This document shows, in pieces, positions 24,195 through 36,724 of a stretch of 64,000 bases of DNA; the stretch's first letter is position 1; the number at the start of each line of letters is the position of its first letter. Source of the DNA: Aquarana catesbeiana (lineage: Eukaryota > Chordata > Amphibia > Anura > Ranidae); assembly GCF_042186555.1 (NCBI RefSeq), contig NC_133327.1:52340065-52404064 (forward strand), in the 5' to 3' direction. The position numbers were made by a program, and so were the translations under genes. The notes under the pieces are model-generated. The model ran no database searches and was not told where the DNA came from. It was given only the letters and a program-made list of their open reading frames with translations.

Positions 24195-24561
24195 ATGGTA
24201 TGTTTTTGTTTTTTTTAATAGAAGCAGTGCAAGTATCTGACTTTGACTTGGTATCAGCCTCTTGCAATTCCTGTACAGCAAAGCTCAGACTGGAGAGGAA
24301 AAAGCAGCAGAAGGAGCCACTACTCCTAGAGAGAGCAAAGTGACAGAGAGATGAGCTCACCAGTCTGCTGCTTCTCCTTTCACTGTCCAGTCACAGGCTG
24401 GGGGAGGAACAACACCTGTAAGTGTTACTTAACTGCAGCGAATAAAAATTGAGTCTCCTACTTGGCCAGACAGGACTGTGTTGTGGAGCAGAGCTGTTCA
24501 AATCTCCAGACTGGATGGACAGAAAAACATGGCATGTATATTTATTTAATTTGTGTATTTA
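24195..24561. other. Interval with no recognised feature
   Basis: Non-coding sequence between the MITE and the Tc1 element; nothing nameable. Confidence 0.4.
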
Positions 24562-25078
24562 CAGTGAAGGAAAATGTATTTGATCCCCTGATTTTGTACA
24601 TTCGCCCACTGACAAAGAAATGATTAGTCTATCATTTTATTTGGTAGGTTTATTTTAACCACATGCCAACTGGGCCATAGCTGAAAGACGGCTACAGCGC
24701 GGTCAGCTTGTTCTGGGCGGGCGTCCATGGAATTCCTCGAACTCTCGCTCCGCGCGCCTCCTGTTGGGCGCGCGCACTGAAGTGTCCGTGCTCGCCGGGT
24801 TCACGGGACCCGGCGCAACACAGATCGCGGTAAAGGGCCAATGACAGCGGCCCTTTACCATGTGATCGCTCCCTCCAATGAGGGAGCGATCACAATGTAA
24901 AACTGGGGTCAGGCAAAGGTCCCAGTTCTCTTCTCTCCTCACACCGATACAGCGTGAGAGGAGAGAAGAGAGATCGATCGAAAAACTGTGAGTGAAAGGT
25001 ACAGCAGTGCCATACAAGTGCCACTACACTGCTAATCTGTGCCCCAGAGTGCCATCAGTGCCACTTCACTACCCATCA

Positions 25079-25503
25079 GTGCCATCAGTGCCACTATAGT
25101 GCTCATCAGTGCCACTATAGTGCTCATCAGTGCCACTATAGTGCTCATCAGTGCCACTATAGTGCTCATCAGTGCCACTATAGTGCTCATCAGTGCCACT
25201 ATAGTGCTCATCAGTGCCACATCGGTGCCACCTCTGCCACGTCAGTGCTCTGTTAGTGCCACTACAGTGCTCATCTGTGCCACCAGTGCCACATCAGTGC
25301 CACGTCAGTGCTCCATCAGTGCCACGCCAGTGCTTATCAGAAGCCAGCAGTGCACCCTCATCAGAAGCCAGCAGTGCACCCTCATCAGAAGCCAGCAGTG
25401 CACCCTCATCAGAAGCCAGCAGTGCACCCTCATCAGAAGCCAGCAGTGCACCCTCATCAGAAGCCAGCAGTGCACCCTCATCAGCACCCAGCAGTGCAGC
25501 CTC
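25079..25503. repeat. Two minisatellites upstream of the piggyBac transposase
   Basis: First array (25079-25215): 21-bp unit ATCAGTGCCACTATAGTGCTC, about six copies. Second array (25329-25503): 24-bp unit containing CCCTCATCAGAAGCCAGCAG, about seven copies. Open frames over them are repeat artefacts, although the arrays run up to ~90 bp before the transposase start. Confidence 0.9.
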
Positions 25504-25592
25504 ATTAGACCAGCCTCATCAGCACCCATCAGTGCAGCCATATCTGTCCAAGTGTCCCTACCAGTTTGTCACCACAGCCCACAGTCACCAGT

Positions 25593-27494
25593 ATGGCAAA
25601 AAAAGTTTTTTCCGCTGAGGAGGCATACCAACTGCTTACCTTGACTGACGAGAGCAGCGGGGAGCTCTCTGAGTCTGTGTCTGATTCTGGTTCAGAATAT
25701 GAACCCGTTGTAAGCAGTGGGTCTGATACAGAATCGGAGGAAGAGCAAAGTGTGCCCATCAAACGAAGGCACTCTGGCATGGAGGAGCAGGCTACCACAA
25801 GTAGTGCTGTGGCATCAACCAGCAGCTCCGTGCCATCCACCAGAAATGCAGTGGCATCAACTAGCAGCTCAGTGCCACCCACCAGTAGCACAGTGCCATC
25901 CAGAAGTAATGATATACCACTGCAGCAAAGGCCAAGAACTAGCGGGGTGTCATCTCGGCCCCAAAGCGTTAGGACCCATGCCGGCCTTCCCTATGCCCTT
26001 GAAAACCCTCTGTGGCTTCCCGCTAATTCAAGAGCAGCAAACACCCCCCCTTTCACCGCCCAGCCAGGTATTCAGGTGAACACAGAGAATTTTGCCCCTA
26101 TTGATTTTTTTAATTTAATTTTTACCCAAGGCCTATTATCCTCCATCGTGGCCCAGTGCAACCTCTATGCACAACAATTTATTACAAGCAACCCTGGGTC
26201 CCCATGAGTGGAGACCATTGACAGTGGAGGAGTTTAAATTATTTTTAGGTCTAACATTTAATATGGGACTCACAAAAAAAAACGAATTATACTCCTATTG
26301 GTCCACCAAGCCCATCCACCACATGCCAATGTATTCATCCATTATGCGAAGATCAAGATACCTCATGATAATGCGTTTCCTCCATTACAATGACAACACC
26401 CAGTGCCCTCCCCGAAATGACCCATCACATGACAAATTATTTAAAATTCGGCCACTTCTAAATTTTTTTCTCCGAGAAATTTCCCCAGTTATTCATCCCC
26501 GACCAAAATATCTCCGTGGATGAGTCATTGGTCCACTTCACAGGTAGGCTTGGGTTCAAGCAGTATATCCCCAGCAAAAGGGCCCGATATGGGGTTAAGC
26601 TCTACAAGCTATCTGACCGAGAAACGGGGTATATCTACGCCTTCTGGGTGTACGAAGGGAAGGACACCCAACTGCATCCCCCTGAATGTCCGGAGTACAT
26701 AGGAGTCAGCGGAAAGGTTGTTTGGGAGCTTGTATATCCACTACTTGGAAAGGGTTACCACCTTTATGTGGATAACTACTATACAAGCTTGCCCCTCTTC
26801 CGCAATCTTTACCGCAAGGACACTCCAGCGTGTGGTACAGTGCGAGCCAATAGGAAGGGATTCCCGCAAAGACTCATTACTGAAAGACTACGACAAGGGG
26901 AGAAGGCGTCTTTACAGAATGAAGAGATATTGGCTCTCAGTTGAAGGGACAGACGAAACGTCCACATGCTCACAACTATCCACAACGACACCTACGTGGA
27001 AATCCCCCGAAGAAACGGCCCAATCCAGAAACCAAAATGTGTCCATGACTATAATTTGTTTATGGGGGGTGTCGACTTCAATGATCAGATGATCGAACCC
27101 TACCTTCCCACAAGAAAAAGCCGCTTTTGGTATAAAAAAAGTCTCTATATATCTTTTCAGTTTGGCCATTTACAATAGTTTTGTTACCGTAAATCTACAG
27201 AGAGCCCCTTTATCTTTTCTTCAGTACCAAGAAGAAATTATCGACACCCTTTTGTACCCGGAAGGCGCACCAGAAAGCATTCGCTCGGATTCAGTGAGCA
27301 GACTCCATGAACGCCACTTTCCTAAAAGACTCCCCCATCATGAAACAGGCCGGAAACGTCAGAAGAAATTCCGGGTGTGCACCAAAGGAGGAACTAGAAG
27401 AGACACCGTGTATTATTGTCCTGATTGTCCTTCCCAACCAGGCCTTTGTATTGATGAATGTTTCCGCCGTTACCATACTTCTCTACATTATTAG
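25593..27494 (+). pseudogene. piggyBac transposase (frameshifted)
   Basis: The chosen start is the ATG at 25593, 'MAKKVFSAEEAYQLL', followed by an acidic Ser-rich N-terminal region. At about 26200 the frame changes to 'HEWRPLTVEEFKLFLGLTFN' (start of the DDE_Tnp_1_7 core). A second shift near 26510 enters 'DESLVHFTGRLGFKQYIPSK', with the first catalytic Asp. 'YHLYVDNYYTSLPLF' carries the second Asp. An in-frame TGA at about 26942 replaces the codon before 'RDRRNVHMLTTIHND'. 'FMGGVDFNDQM' carries the third Asp. A last shift near 27170 leads to the C-terminal cysteine-rich finger (Cys pairs in 'YYCPDCPSQPGLCIDEC'). Three frameshifts and one stop, but every catalytic residue and the finger remain: a fairly recent death. 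Confidence 0.92.
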
Positions 27495-27559
27495 GAAGTA
27501 TGGTAAACGTAATTGTCATTTACCGCCACACCCCTTCATGCCACTGTACATACCCCTGC

Positions 27560-27735
27560 CTTCTCCGGAACTGACCCTGGCTTGCTAAACGACAACGCTT
27601 CTGCCTAATGCTAAACTGTACCTACCTCTGCCTTCTCCGGAACTGACCCTGGGCTGTTACATGACCACGCTTCTGCCTAATGCTAAACTGTACCTACCTC
27701 TGCCTGCTCTGGAACTGACCCTGGACTGTTTGACC
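27560..27735. repeat. ~74-bp tandem repeat in piggyBac 3' region
   Basis: Three copies of a unit containing CTGTACCTACCTCTGCCTTC followed by TCCGGAACTGACCCTGG. Confidence 0.8.
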
Positions 27736-28310
27736 ACGTTTTTTGCCTGCCTCTTGGATTGATCTTTTACCCTGCTATGCTAGTGGGAACACAGGGGTCT
27801 CGCATATGTGAGGGGCTCCAGAATTGTTTTTCCGGATGAAGAAACCTAATTTTTTAGTTTTCTCATTCCCGATTAGGGTCTGGAGACTCGGAGGCTTCAA
27901 AGAGATTTGGGTGGGAGAAGCCTCTACCCCTGTCTTCATTCTTTCCTGGCCTGCTACTTGGACCATGTTCCTGCTTACTACCAGGACTAATATTTTGGCA
28001 CTGCTGGCAATGTCTCTACTTGCACTGACCTTGGACTGTATATGGACAGTATCCCTGCCTGTACTGACTATGGACAATATTCCTGCCTGCTGCCTTGGAC
28101 AATTCCATTCACTGTCGCTGACCACGCCCCTGCCTGCTGCCTGGATCAGGGCTCTCCTCCTGTGACAACTGCACTACTAAAACCACAGGTAATCTTTTGT
28201 TTACCCTTTGCTCAGAAGAATGTATTTTAGGGTGTAATTCTTGGTATGTTCATGCTATTTGTTATAAATATGAAGGGCCTTCAAAATTGTGATAGATTGT
28301 AAGGAAATTA

Positions 28311-29080
28311 GATGTGTAATTTATGATCCTAGAACGCCTGAATGTGCTACTTCAATGTTGGGCCTCTGTATATGGCCAGGCTGTGTAAAAGTCTCACACA
28401 TGTGGTATCGCCATACTCAGGAGTAGCAGAATATATTTTGGGGTGTCATTTTTGCTATGTACATGCTATGTGTTGGAAATATCTTAGAAACGGACAACTT
28501 TGTGTAAAAAGAAAACGCTTTTTTTTTTTTTTTTTTTTTTTTTTTTCCCACATTTTCCAAAAACTTCTGGAAAAAAATGAAATGTTCAAAAGACTCATTA
28601 TGCCTCATAGATTATATGTTGGGGTGTTTGCTTTCCAAAATGGGGTCATTTTGTGGGCGTTTCGATTGTCCTGGTGCTCCAGGGCCTTCAAAAGTGTAAT
28701 AGGTGGTTGAGAGATTAGATATGTAATTTATGCTTCTAGAACGCCTGAATGTGCTACTTCAATGTCGGGCCTCTGTATGTGGCCAGGCTGTGTAAAAGTC
28801 TCACACATGTGGTATCACAATACTCAGGAGGAGTAGTAGAATATATTTTGGGGTGTCATTTGTGGAATGCACATGCCATGTAAAAGAAATAACCTGTTAA
28901 TTTGACAATTTGGTGTGAAAAAAAAAAAAAAAAAAATCGTAATTTTGCAAAGAATTGTGGGGAAAAAATGACAACTTCAAAAAACTCCCCATGCCTCTTA
29001 CTAAATACCTTGGAATATCTACTTTCCAAAAAGGGGTCATTTTGTGGGTATTTGTACTTTTCTGGTTTGTTAGCATCTCA
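28311..29080. repeat. ~395-bp direct duplication in piggyBac 3' region
   Basis: Two tandem copies starting near 28311 and 28705, each with 'CTAGAACGCCTGAATGTGCT', 'GTAAAAGTCTCACACATGTG', a poly-T or poly-A tract and 'GGGGTCATTTTGTGGG'. They differ by scattered substitutions. Confidence 0.85.
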
Positions 29081-29604
29081 AGAAATGAGATAGGCCTCAG
29101 TACATCAGGTGTGATCAGATGTGATCAATTTTCAATGATTGGCACCATAGCTTGTAGACTCTATAACTTTCACACAGACTAAATAATATCTACTAATTTG
29201 GGTTATTTTTACCAAAGATATGTAGCAGTATAAATGTTGGCCCAAATTTATTTAGAAAAATTACTTATTTGCAAAATTTTATAATAGAAATGAAGAAAAA
29301 TTCATTTTTTTACAAAATTTTCGGTCTTTTTTCATTTATAGCACAGAAAATAAAAAACCCAGAGGTGATCAAATACCACCAAAAGAAAGCTCTATTTGTG
29401 TGGGAAAAAAGGATGAAAATTTCATATGGGTACAGTGTTGCATGACTAATTGTCATTCAAAGTGTGAGAGCACAAAGCTGAAAATTGGTCTGGTTAGGAA
29501 GGGGGTTTAAGTGCCCAGTAGTCAAGTGGTTAACAGTGAGAGACAGAATAACAAAAAAATCCAGAAAAAACGCATTTCAAAAAAGTTATAAATTGATTTG
29601 CATT

Positions 29605-30306
29605 TTAACCCCTTCAGCCCCAGAAGGATTTACCCCCTTCCTGACTGAGCCATTTTTTGCGATATGGCACTGCGTCGCTTTAACTGACAATTGCGCGGTC
29701 GTGCGACGCTGTACCCAAACAAAATTGACATCCTTTTTCCCCACAAATAGAGCGTTTTCTTTTGGTGGTATTTGATCACCTCTGCGGTTTTTATTTTTTG
29801 CGCTATAAACAAAAAAAGAGTGACAATGTTAAAAAAAACACAATATTTATTCCTTTTTGCTATAATAAATATCCCCAAATTTAAAAAAAAAAACAAACAA
29901 ATTTCTTCCTCAGTTTAAGCAGATATATTCTTCAACATATTTTTGGTAATAAAAATCGCAATAAGCGAATATTGATTGGTTTGCACAAATGTTATAGCGT
30001 CTACAAAAAAGGGGATTGATTTATGGCTTTTTTTTTTTTTTTTTTTTATGTAATGGTGGCGATCTGCAATTTTTATCAGGGCTGCGACATTGCAGCGGAC
30101 AGATCGGACACTTTTGACACTTTTTTGGGACCACTGACAACAGTGATCAGAGCTAAAAATAGCCACTGATTACTGTATAAATGTCACTGGCAGGGAAGGG
30201 GTTAACACCAGGGGGCGCCCCCTATACCCCTTAAAGCAGCCGCGAGTCACACAGGGGAGCCATTCTGCTGCCGTCCAATGAAGGCGGGCGGTCGGCAAGC
30301 GGTTAA
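29605..30306. mobile_element. piggyBac-type MITE
   Basis: TTAA at both borders (29605-29608 and 30303-30306), with ends TTAACCCCTTCAGCCCCAGA and GGCGGTCGGCAAGCGGTTAA. Non-coding. It is inserted in the left terminal repeat of Tc1 C, 75 bp from the piggyBac; the right terminal repeat shows the empty site (CATTAAAATGCAAATC at about 37290). It shares the 'CAAAAGAAAGCTCTA' block with the other TTAA elements. Confidence 0.85.
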
Positions 30307-30496
30307 TGAGTGAAATAAGTATTTGAACCCCTATTAATCAGCAAGATTTCTGGCTCCCAGGTGTATTTTATACAGGTAATGAGCTGAGATTAGGAACACT
30401 CTCTTAAAGGGAGTGCTCCTAATCATAGCTTGTTACCTGTATAAAAGACACCTGTCCACAGAAGCAATCAATCAATCAGATTCTAATCTCTCCACC

Positions 30497-31389
30497 ATGG
30501 CCAAGACCAAAGAGCTGTCCAAGGATGTCAGGGACAAGATTTTAGACCTACACAAGGCTGGAATGGACTACAAGACCATCACCAAGCAGCTTGGCGAGAG
30601 GGTGACAACAGTTGGAGCGATTATTCACAAATGGAAGAAACACAAAATAACTGTCCAATCTTTCTCGATCTGGGGCTCCATGCAAGATCTCACCTCGTGC
30701 AGTTTCAATGATCATGAGAACGGTGCAGAATCAGCCCAGAACAACACGGGAGAATCTTGTCAATGATCTCAAGGCAGCTGGGACCATAGTCACCAAGAAA
30801 ACAATTGGTAACATACTACGCCGTGAAGGACTGAAATCCTGCACTGCTCGCAAGGTCCCCCTGCTCAAGAAAACACATGTACAGGCCCGTCTGAAGTTTG
30901 CTAATGAACATCTGAATGATTCAGGGGAGAACTAGGTGAAAGTGTTGTGGTCAAATGAGACCAAAATCAAGCTCTTTGGCATCAACTCAACTCGCCGTGT
31001 TTGGAGGAGGAGGAATGCTGCCTATGAACCCAAGAGCACCATCCCCACTATCAAACATGGAGGTGGAAACATTATTCTTTGGGGGTGTTTTTCTGCTAAG
31101 AGGACAGGACAACTTCACCGCATTGAAAATGGGTCGTGGATGGGTATTCCAGCATGACAATGACCCAAAACACACGGCCAAAAACAACGTAGTGGCTCAA
31201 GAAGAAGCACATTAAGGTCCTGGAATGGCCTAGCCAGTTTCCAGACCTTAATCCCATAGAAAATATGTGGAGGAAGCTGAAGGTTTGAGTTACCAAACGT
31301 CAGCCTCAAAACCTTGATGACTTGGAGAGGATCTGCAAAGAGGAGAGGGACAAGATCCCTACTGAGATGTGTGCAAACCTGGTGGCCAG
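30497..31389 (+). pseudogene. Tc1 DD34E transposase C (broken)
   Basis: Start Met at 30497, 'MAKTKELSKDVRDKILDLHK', then 'DYKTITKQLG' of the helix-turn-helix. A frameshift follows 'KHKITVQS'; the next frame gives 'SMIMRTVQNQPRTTRENLV' and 'GLKSCTARKVPLLKKTHVQA'. A TAG after 'NDSGEN' is followed by '[15 protein letters not shown]', where the first catalytic Asp is Asn (AAT). '[19 protein letters not shown]' is conserved. A shift precedes '[12 protein letters not shown]' (second Asp), and 'PDLNPIENMWRKLK' keeps the Glu. The last ~25 codons lie beyond the hAT insertion (37196-37265). Confidence 0.9.
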
Positions 31390-32778
31390 TAGGGATGAGC
31401 CGAACACCCCCCCGGTTCGGTTAGCACCATAACCTGCGAACGGACCGAAAATTTGCACAAACGTTAGAACCCCATTGACGTCTATGGGACTCGAACGTTC
31501 GAAATCAAAAGTGCTCATTTTAAAGGCTAATTTGCTTGGTATTGTCCTAAAAAGGGTTTGGGGACCCGGGTCCTGCCCCAGGGGACATGTATCAATGCAA
31601 AAAAAACTTTTAAAAACGGCAGTTTTTTCGGGAGCAGTGATTTTAATGATGCTTAAAGTAAAAAAAAATGAAATATTCCTTTAAATATCGTACCTGGGGT
31701 CTATAGTATGCCTGTAAAGTGGTGTGTGCTTCCCGTGCTTAGAACAGTCCCTGCACAAAATGTGTTTACCTTTTTTCCTTTAAAAAAAAAAAAAAAAAAA
31801 AAAAATTTCAAACTGCTTGCGGCTTTAATGTAATGTCGGGTCCTGGCAATATGGATGAAAATCAGTGAGACAAACGGCATGGGTACCTCCCCAGTCCATT
31901 AAATTAAAAAAGGAAACAGCAGTATACAGGCTCTGTACTCTGAACAGCAGTATACAGGCGGTGCAAACAAGACAGGGACTGTAGGTTTGTTGTTAATTAG
32001 AATCTGTTTGTAATTTTGAACTGGTACATTTTTAACGTGTTTAGCTCCAGCCAAAAAATCTATTTTAAGCTTTTTGGAAAACATAGGGAAGGTTTATCAC
32101 CCCTGTGACATTTGTTTTGCTGTCTGTGCTCCTCTTCAGAAGATTTCACCTCACTTTTTGTCCCAATGACAAATGTTTTTTGAAAATTTGGGTTTTTTTG
32201 TGAAACAAGGATTGGTGATAAAGCATCAGTGGAAAGGAGAAATGTTTTTCCCATATTAACCCCCTTCCTAGGGGTAGATTTCATCTCACTTCCTGTTGTC
32301 TCCTTCCGTTTGCAAGTAGGAGTCGTTTGTAAGTTGGATGTTTGAAAGTAGGGGCCTGCCCTATATACTCAGCAGAAATTTGGGCCTTAGGTGTTGTTGT
32401 GGCCCAACACTGTAAGCCCTCACAGGGCCCTGCTGTGAAATATTAGATCAAGAATTGTAATTACATGCCCCTGTTGAACAGGGGCTGAAAAATTGGGCCT
32501 TTGGTGGTGGTGCTGGTGCCACAACCCTGTAAGTCCTCACTCGCTCTTGGTGGGCGCAGAAACGGGCCCTGCTGTGAAATATTAGATCAAGAATTGTAAT
32601 TACACACCCCTGTTAAACAGGGGCTGAAAAATTGGGCCTTAGGCACTGGTGGCGGCGCCCAGAACCAAAAATGTTTTTACAAGCTATCAGTGTGATCATG
32701 GAAGAGGATAATTACTCAGGATAGTCACTCAGCATCAGCATAGGCAGTCTTTGAAGGGATCTGAGATTTAAAAAAAAA

Positions 32779-35700
32779 TTATTCGGTTACATCAGCATCA
32801 GGTGCTTGGTAGCTGGTGGTGATCCAAGACTGATTCATTTTTATGAAGGTTAGTCGATCGACCGAGTTGGTGGACAGGCCCTCCCCGTGATCGGTTACAA
32901 AGCCTGCAGCAGCACTGAATGTGCGTTCCGAAAGAACGCTGGATGCAGGACATGCCAGTAGCTCAATTGCATACTGTGCAAGCTCTGGCCAGTGATCCAT
33001 CCTCAAGACCCAGTAACCCAGAGGATTTTCGGTGGGAAAGGTGTCCAAGTCAGATCTTGCCCCTAGGTATTCCTGCAATATGTAAAACAGACGCTGGCGA
33101 TGGTTGCTGGAACCGATCATACCTTGGGGCTGCGGACTAAAAAATTGTCTGAATGCATCAGTCAGACGGTCACCTTCTCCACCGCTCCTTCTTTGACTGA
33201 CTGACTGAAGCCTCAGCAACACGTTGTCCAGAAACAGGAGTTTGTAACCTCCCAGTCTCTGGGAACGTGTTGCACAGACCTTTCTGCAAGGCCTCCCGAA
33301 GATGTTTCATCCTCTGCTCCCTCTGCGACGGCAAGATAAGGTCCGCAACCTTACCCTTGTAACGTGGATCAAGGAGGGTTGCCAGCCAGTATTGGTCCTT
33401 CTCCTTGATACCGTGAATACGAGGATCCTTACGCAGGCTTTGCAGGATCAGGGAGGCCATGCAGCGTAGGTTTGCTGAGGCATTCGGTCCGGAGTCCTCT
33501 GGGTCACTAAGGATGACATGGGCCGCAGCCACCTCCTCCCAGCCATGTACAAGTCCATGTGTTTCTTGGGACTGATCACTTAAAGACTGCTGCTGATGCT
33601 GAGTGCCAGGCTCCACCTCCATACTTACACAATCCTCCTCTTCCTGTGTGATCGGCGGGCACGCAGGAACACTGTCTGGATAAAGGGGGCCTTGAGAGCT
33701 AAGGAAGTCCTCCTCTTCCTGCCTCTGTTCTGCCTCAAGTGCCCTGTCCATTATTTCACGCAGCGTGTGCTCCAACAGGTGGACAAGGAGGACAGTGTCA
33801 CTGATGCATGCACTGTCACTGCTCACCATCCTCGTGGCCTCCTCAAATGGTGACAGGACAGTGCATGCATCCCTGATCATGGCCCACTGGCGTGGGGAAA
33901 AAAAAAAAACAAGCTCCCCTGACCCTGTCCTGGTGCCATAGTCGCACAGGTACTCATTGATGGCCCTCTGCTGCATGTGCCAACGTTGAGTTCCACCTGG
34001 TGGGCATGTCACAGATTAGGCAATTCTTGGGCAGGTTTAACTCCTTTTGCAGGTCCGCCAGCCGAGCACTGGCATTATATGACCGGCGGAAATGCACACA
34101 GACTTTCCTGGCCTGCCTCAGGACATCCTGTAAGCCCGGGTACCTGCCCAAGAACCGCTGCACCACCAAGTTAAGGACGTGAGCCAAACAGGGCACATGA
34201 GTCATTTGTCCCTGTCGGAGGGCAGAGAGGAGGTTGGTGCCATTGTCGCAAACCACCATTCCTGCCGTAAGTTGGCGTGGCATCAACCACCTCTGAACCT
34301 GCCCCTGCAGAGCTGACAGAACCTCTGCCCCAGTGTGGCTCCTGTCCCCCAAGCACACCAGCTCAAGCACCGCATGGCATCTTTTGGCCTGCATACTTGC
34401 GTAGCCCCCTTGAACGCCTACGGAGCACCGCTGGTTCTGAGGACAAAGCACAAGAAGAGGCCATGGAGGAAGAAGAAGAGGAGGGAGTGGAGGAGAGAGG
34501 TCTGTGAAATCATTAGTAGTGGCATTTTGGAGGCGTGGTGGCGGAACAACCTCCAACACTACTGCACCTTGTCCTGCATCCTTCCCAGCTGCCAGCAGAG
34601 TCACCCAATGCGTGGTGAAACTTAGGTAACATCCCTGTCCATGCCTGCTGGACCATGAGTTAGCGGTAATATGCACCTTACCGCTGAACGCCCTGTCCAG
34701 CGAGGCCAAGACATTGCCTTCCACATGCCGGTAGAGAGCCGGAATCGCCTTCCGTGAGAAAAAGTGGCATTTGGGTACCTGCCACTGAGGAACCGCACAT
34801 TCCACAAACTCACCGGGGCAGAGTCTACCAACTGAAAAGACAGTTGAAGTGCTAGCAATTTTGCCAAGCTAGCATTCAACCGCTGGGCATGTGGATGGCT
34901 GGGAGCGAACTTCTTTCGGCGGAGCAGCAGCTGGGGCAGGGAAATTTTGCCTGGTACAATCTGACGTCGGTGTACCGAAAGCAGATTGCCCACAAGTACT
35001 TGGCTGTGACGCACCTAATTCTACACCTTCATTCCTCTCAGTGAAGGTCTCAGAGGACTGAAGGTATAGTGGGGTTGAAGATCTCAGCTGATGAGGAGCA
35101 AGGAGAGGTCCTCTTTGTTCTTTGGTGTGGGTCTTTTAGATACGCTTGCCAACGAACTGCATGGCAGGCCAACATATGTCTGGTCAAGCATGTGGTGCCC
35201 AAGCGGGAGATGTTTTGGCCACGCGAGATACGCTTGAGACATATGTTGCAAATAGCAGCGGTGCGATCTGATGCACTCGTCTCAAAAAAGGCCCACACCA
35301 AAGAACTTTTGGAATAACACGCAGAGACAGCAGCGCCCTGCACTTGCGGAGCTTTGGGGTGTGATGCAGTCAGTGTGCTGCCCTTAGGCTGGCCCCTGGA
35401 GGGCATCCTGCCTCGTTGGTGATGTGCCTCCTCCTCTCTCCTATCAGGCACCCACATTGAGTCAGTAGTCTCATCATCCCCTCCCTCCTCATCACTGGAG
35501 CAAACCTGGCAGTATGTTGCAGCAGGGGGAGCATGACTGCCAGATTGCTGTCCTTCTTGGGCACCCCCTCTGTCTGTGCTCGCGTTACTGCCTTCATCTA
35601 GCTCAGTATCATCATCAGAGCCTTCCAAATGCTGGGCATCCTCCTGGAGCATGAACCCAACACTGTGGTCAAACAGTTCGAGGGACTCCTCAGGAGGATA

Positions 35701-36033
35701 TGGTGGGGCTAGGGAAGGAGTCACTGATGCCATTGAGCTGAGGGAAGAGGCCGTGTTGGCAGCTGCTTTGCCAGACAAAGTACCCTAAGCATGGGTGAGA
35801 GAGGATGAGGAGGATGAGGATGGCTTGGTCATCCACTCGACCAAGTCTTCTTCTGCATGTTGCGGCTCAACACGGCCAGCTGCCAAAAAAAAGACCAAGC
35901 ATGTCTCACGGCCACGTGCTGATGAGGATACACCGTTTCCATGACCAGCACTGTTGCCTCTAGACACAGAGCCTGCTTGCCCTCTTTTATTGGCTTGTGA
36001 CTGTCTGCCTCTCCTTGTTGGCCTTCCAGACAT
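32779..36033 (-). pseudogene. hAT transposase, ZBED-like (broken)
   Basis: Start Met at 36033, 'MSGRPTRRGRQSQANKRGQ', on the gene side of a (TA)n tract. An in-frame TAG follows 'SSSSLTHA'. The same frame continues through an acidic region to a BED zinc finger (about 35150-35290: 'SLVWAFFE...CNICLK...RHMLACH'). Frame changes then lead to 'RRKKFAPSHPHAQRLN' (about 34920), the RNase H-like core with 'VHITANSWSS' and 'VVCDNGTNL', then 'LATLLDPRYKGKVADL', and finally the hAT C-terminal dimerisation domain 'LLACPASSVLSERTFSAAAG' (about 32930). Domain order matches Ac/ZBED-type hAT transposases. At least three frameshifts and one stop, with little loss of sequence. Confidence 0.9.
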
Positions 36034-36059
36034 ACTAATGGCCTGTGGCTGCACTAAGC

Positions 36060-36201
<142 letters not shown>

Positions 36202-36644
36202 TGATACTGCAGCTAGCAAAATCAACTGCCTGCCTGTAGTATGGGAACACCACCAACCTTCTACAGGTAGCTTTAGGTGAACACTGTGCAGAGCTCGCAA
36301 AAAACTAACTTGTAGCTTATTTAGCTGCCTGCGGTAGTGATAGTATCAGGAAAACACCACCAACCTTCTACAGGTGGCTTTAGGTGAACACTGTGCAGAG
36401 CTCACAAAAACTAACTTGTAGTTTTAGCTGAACACTGTGCAGAGGTCGCACTACACTAACTTGTAGCTTTAGCTGAACACTGTGAGCAGGACACACTACA
36501 CTAACTGTAAATAGTCTAGCTGCCTGACTGTGGTACTAATAGGATCAAAAGAACACCAGCAATTTTCTTCAGGTAGCTGTAATTACTGTAACAAGCCTGC
36601 CTGTCAGTAGGAAGATAACAGGAATGGATCTAGCTAAACTGAAC

Positions 36645-36645
<1 letters not shown>

Positions 36646-36691
<46 letters not shown>

Positions 36692-36724
36692 ATGTATGTA
36701 TGTGTGTGTGTATATATATATATA
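36646..36724. repeat. (TG)n/(TATG)n/(TA)n microsatellite
   Basis: TG repeats, then TATG repeats, then TG and TA repeats, in the 5' region of the hAT element. Confidence 0.95.

Larger units (their letters stand above)
24655..29533 (+). mobile_element. piggyBac transposon
   Basis: TTAA at both borders (24655-24658 and 29530-29533) and matching inverted ends: TTAACCACATGCCAACTGGG on the left, CCCAGTAGTCAAGTGGTTAA on the right. It contains a broken piggyBac transposase on the plus strand (25593-27494), two minisatellites before it and a ~395-bp direct duplication after it. The terminal ~200 bp (from 29330) is shared with several MITEs in this window (29605, 39807, 50287), so this element or a close relative is the likely source of their transposition. 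Confidence 0.95.

Noticed and set aside
25039..25644. A 201-codon plus-strand frame before the piggyBac transposase
   Set aside because: It is made of the two minisatellites and runs out of frame with the transposase.
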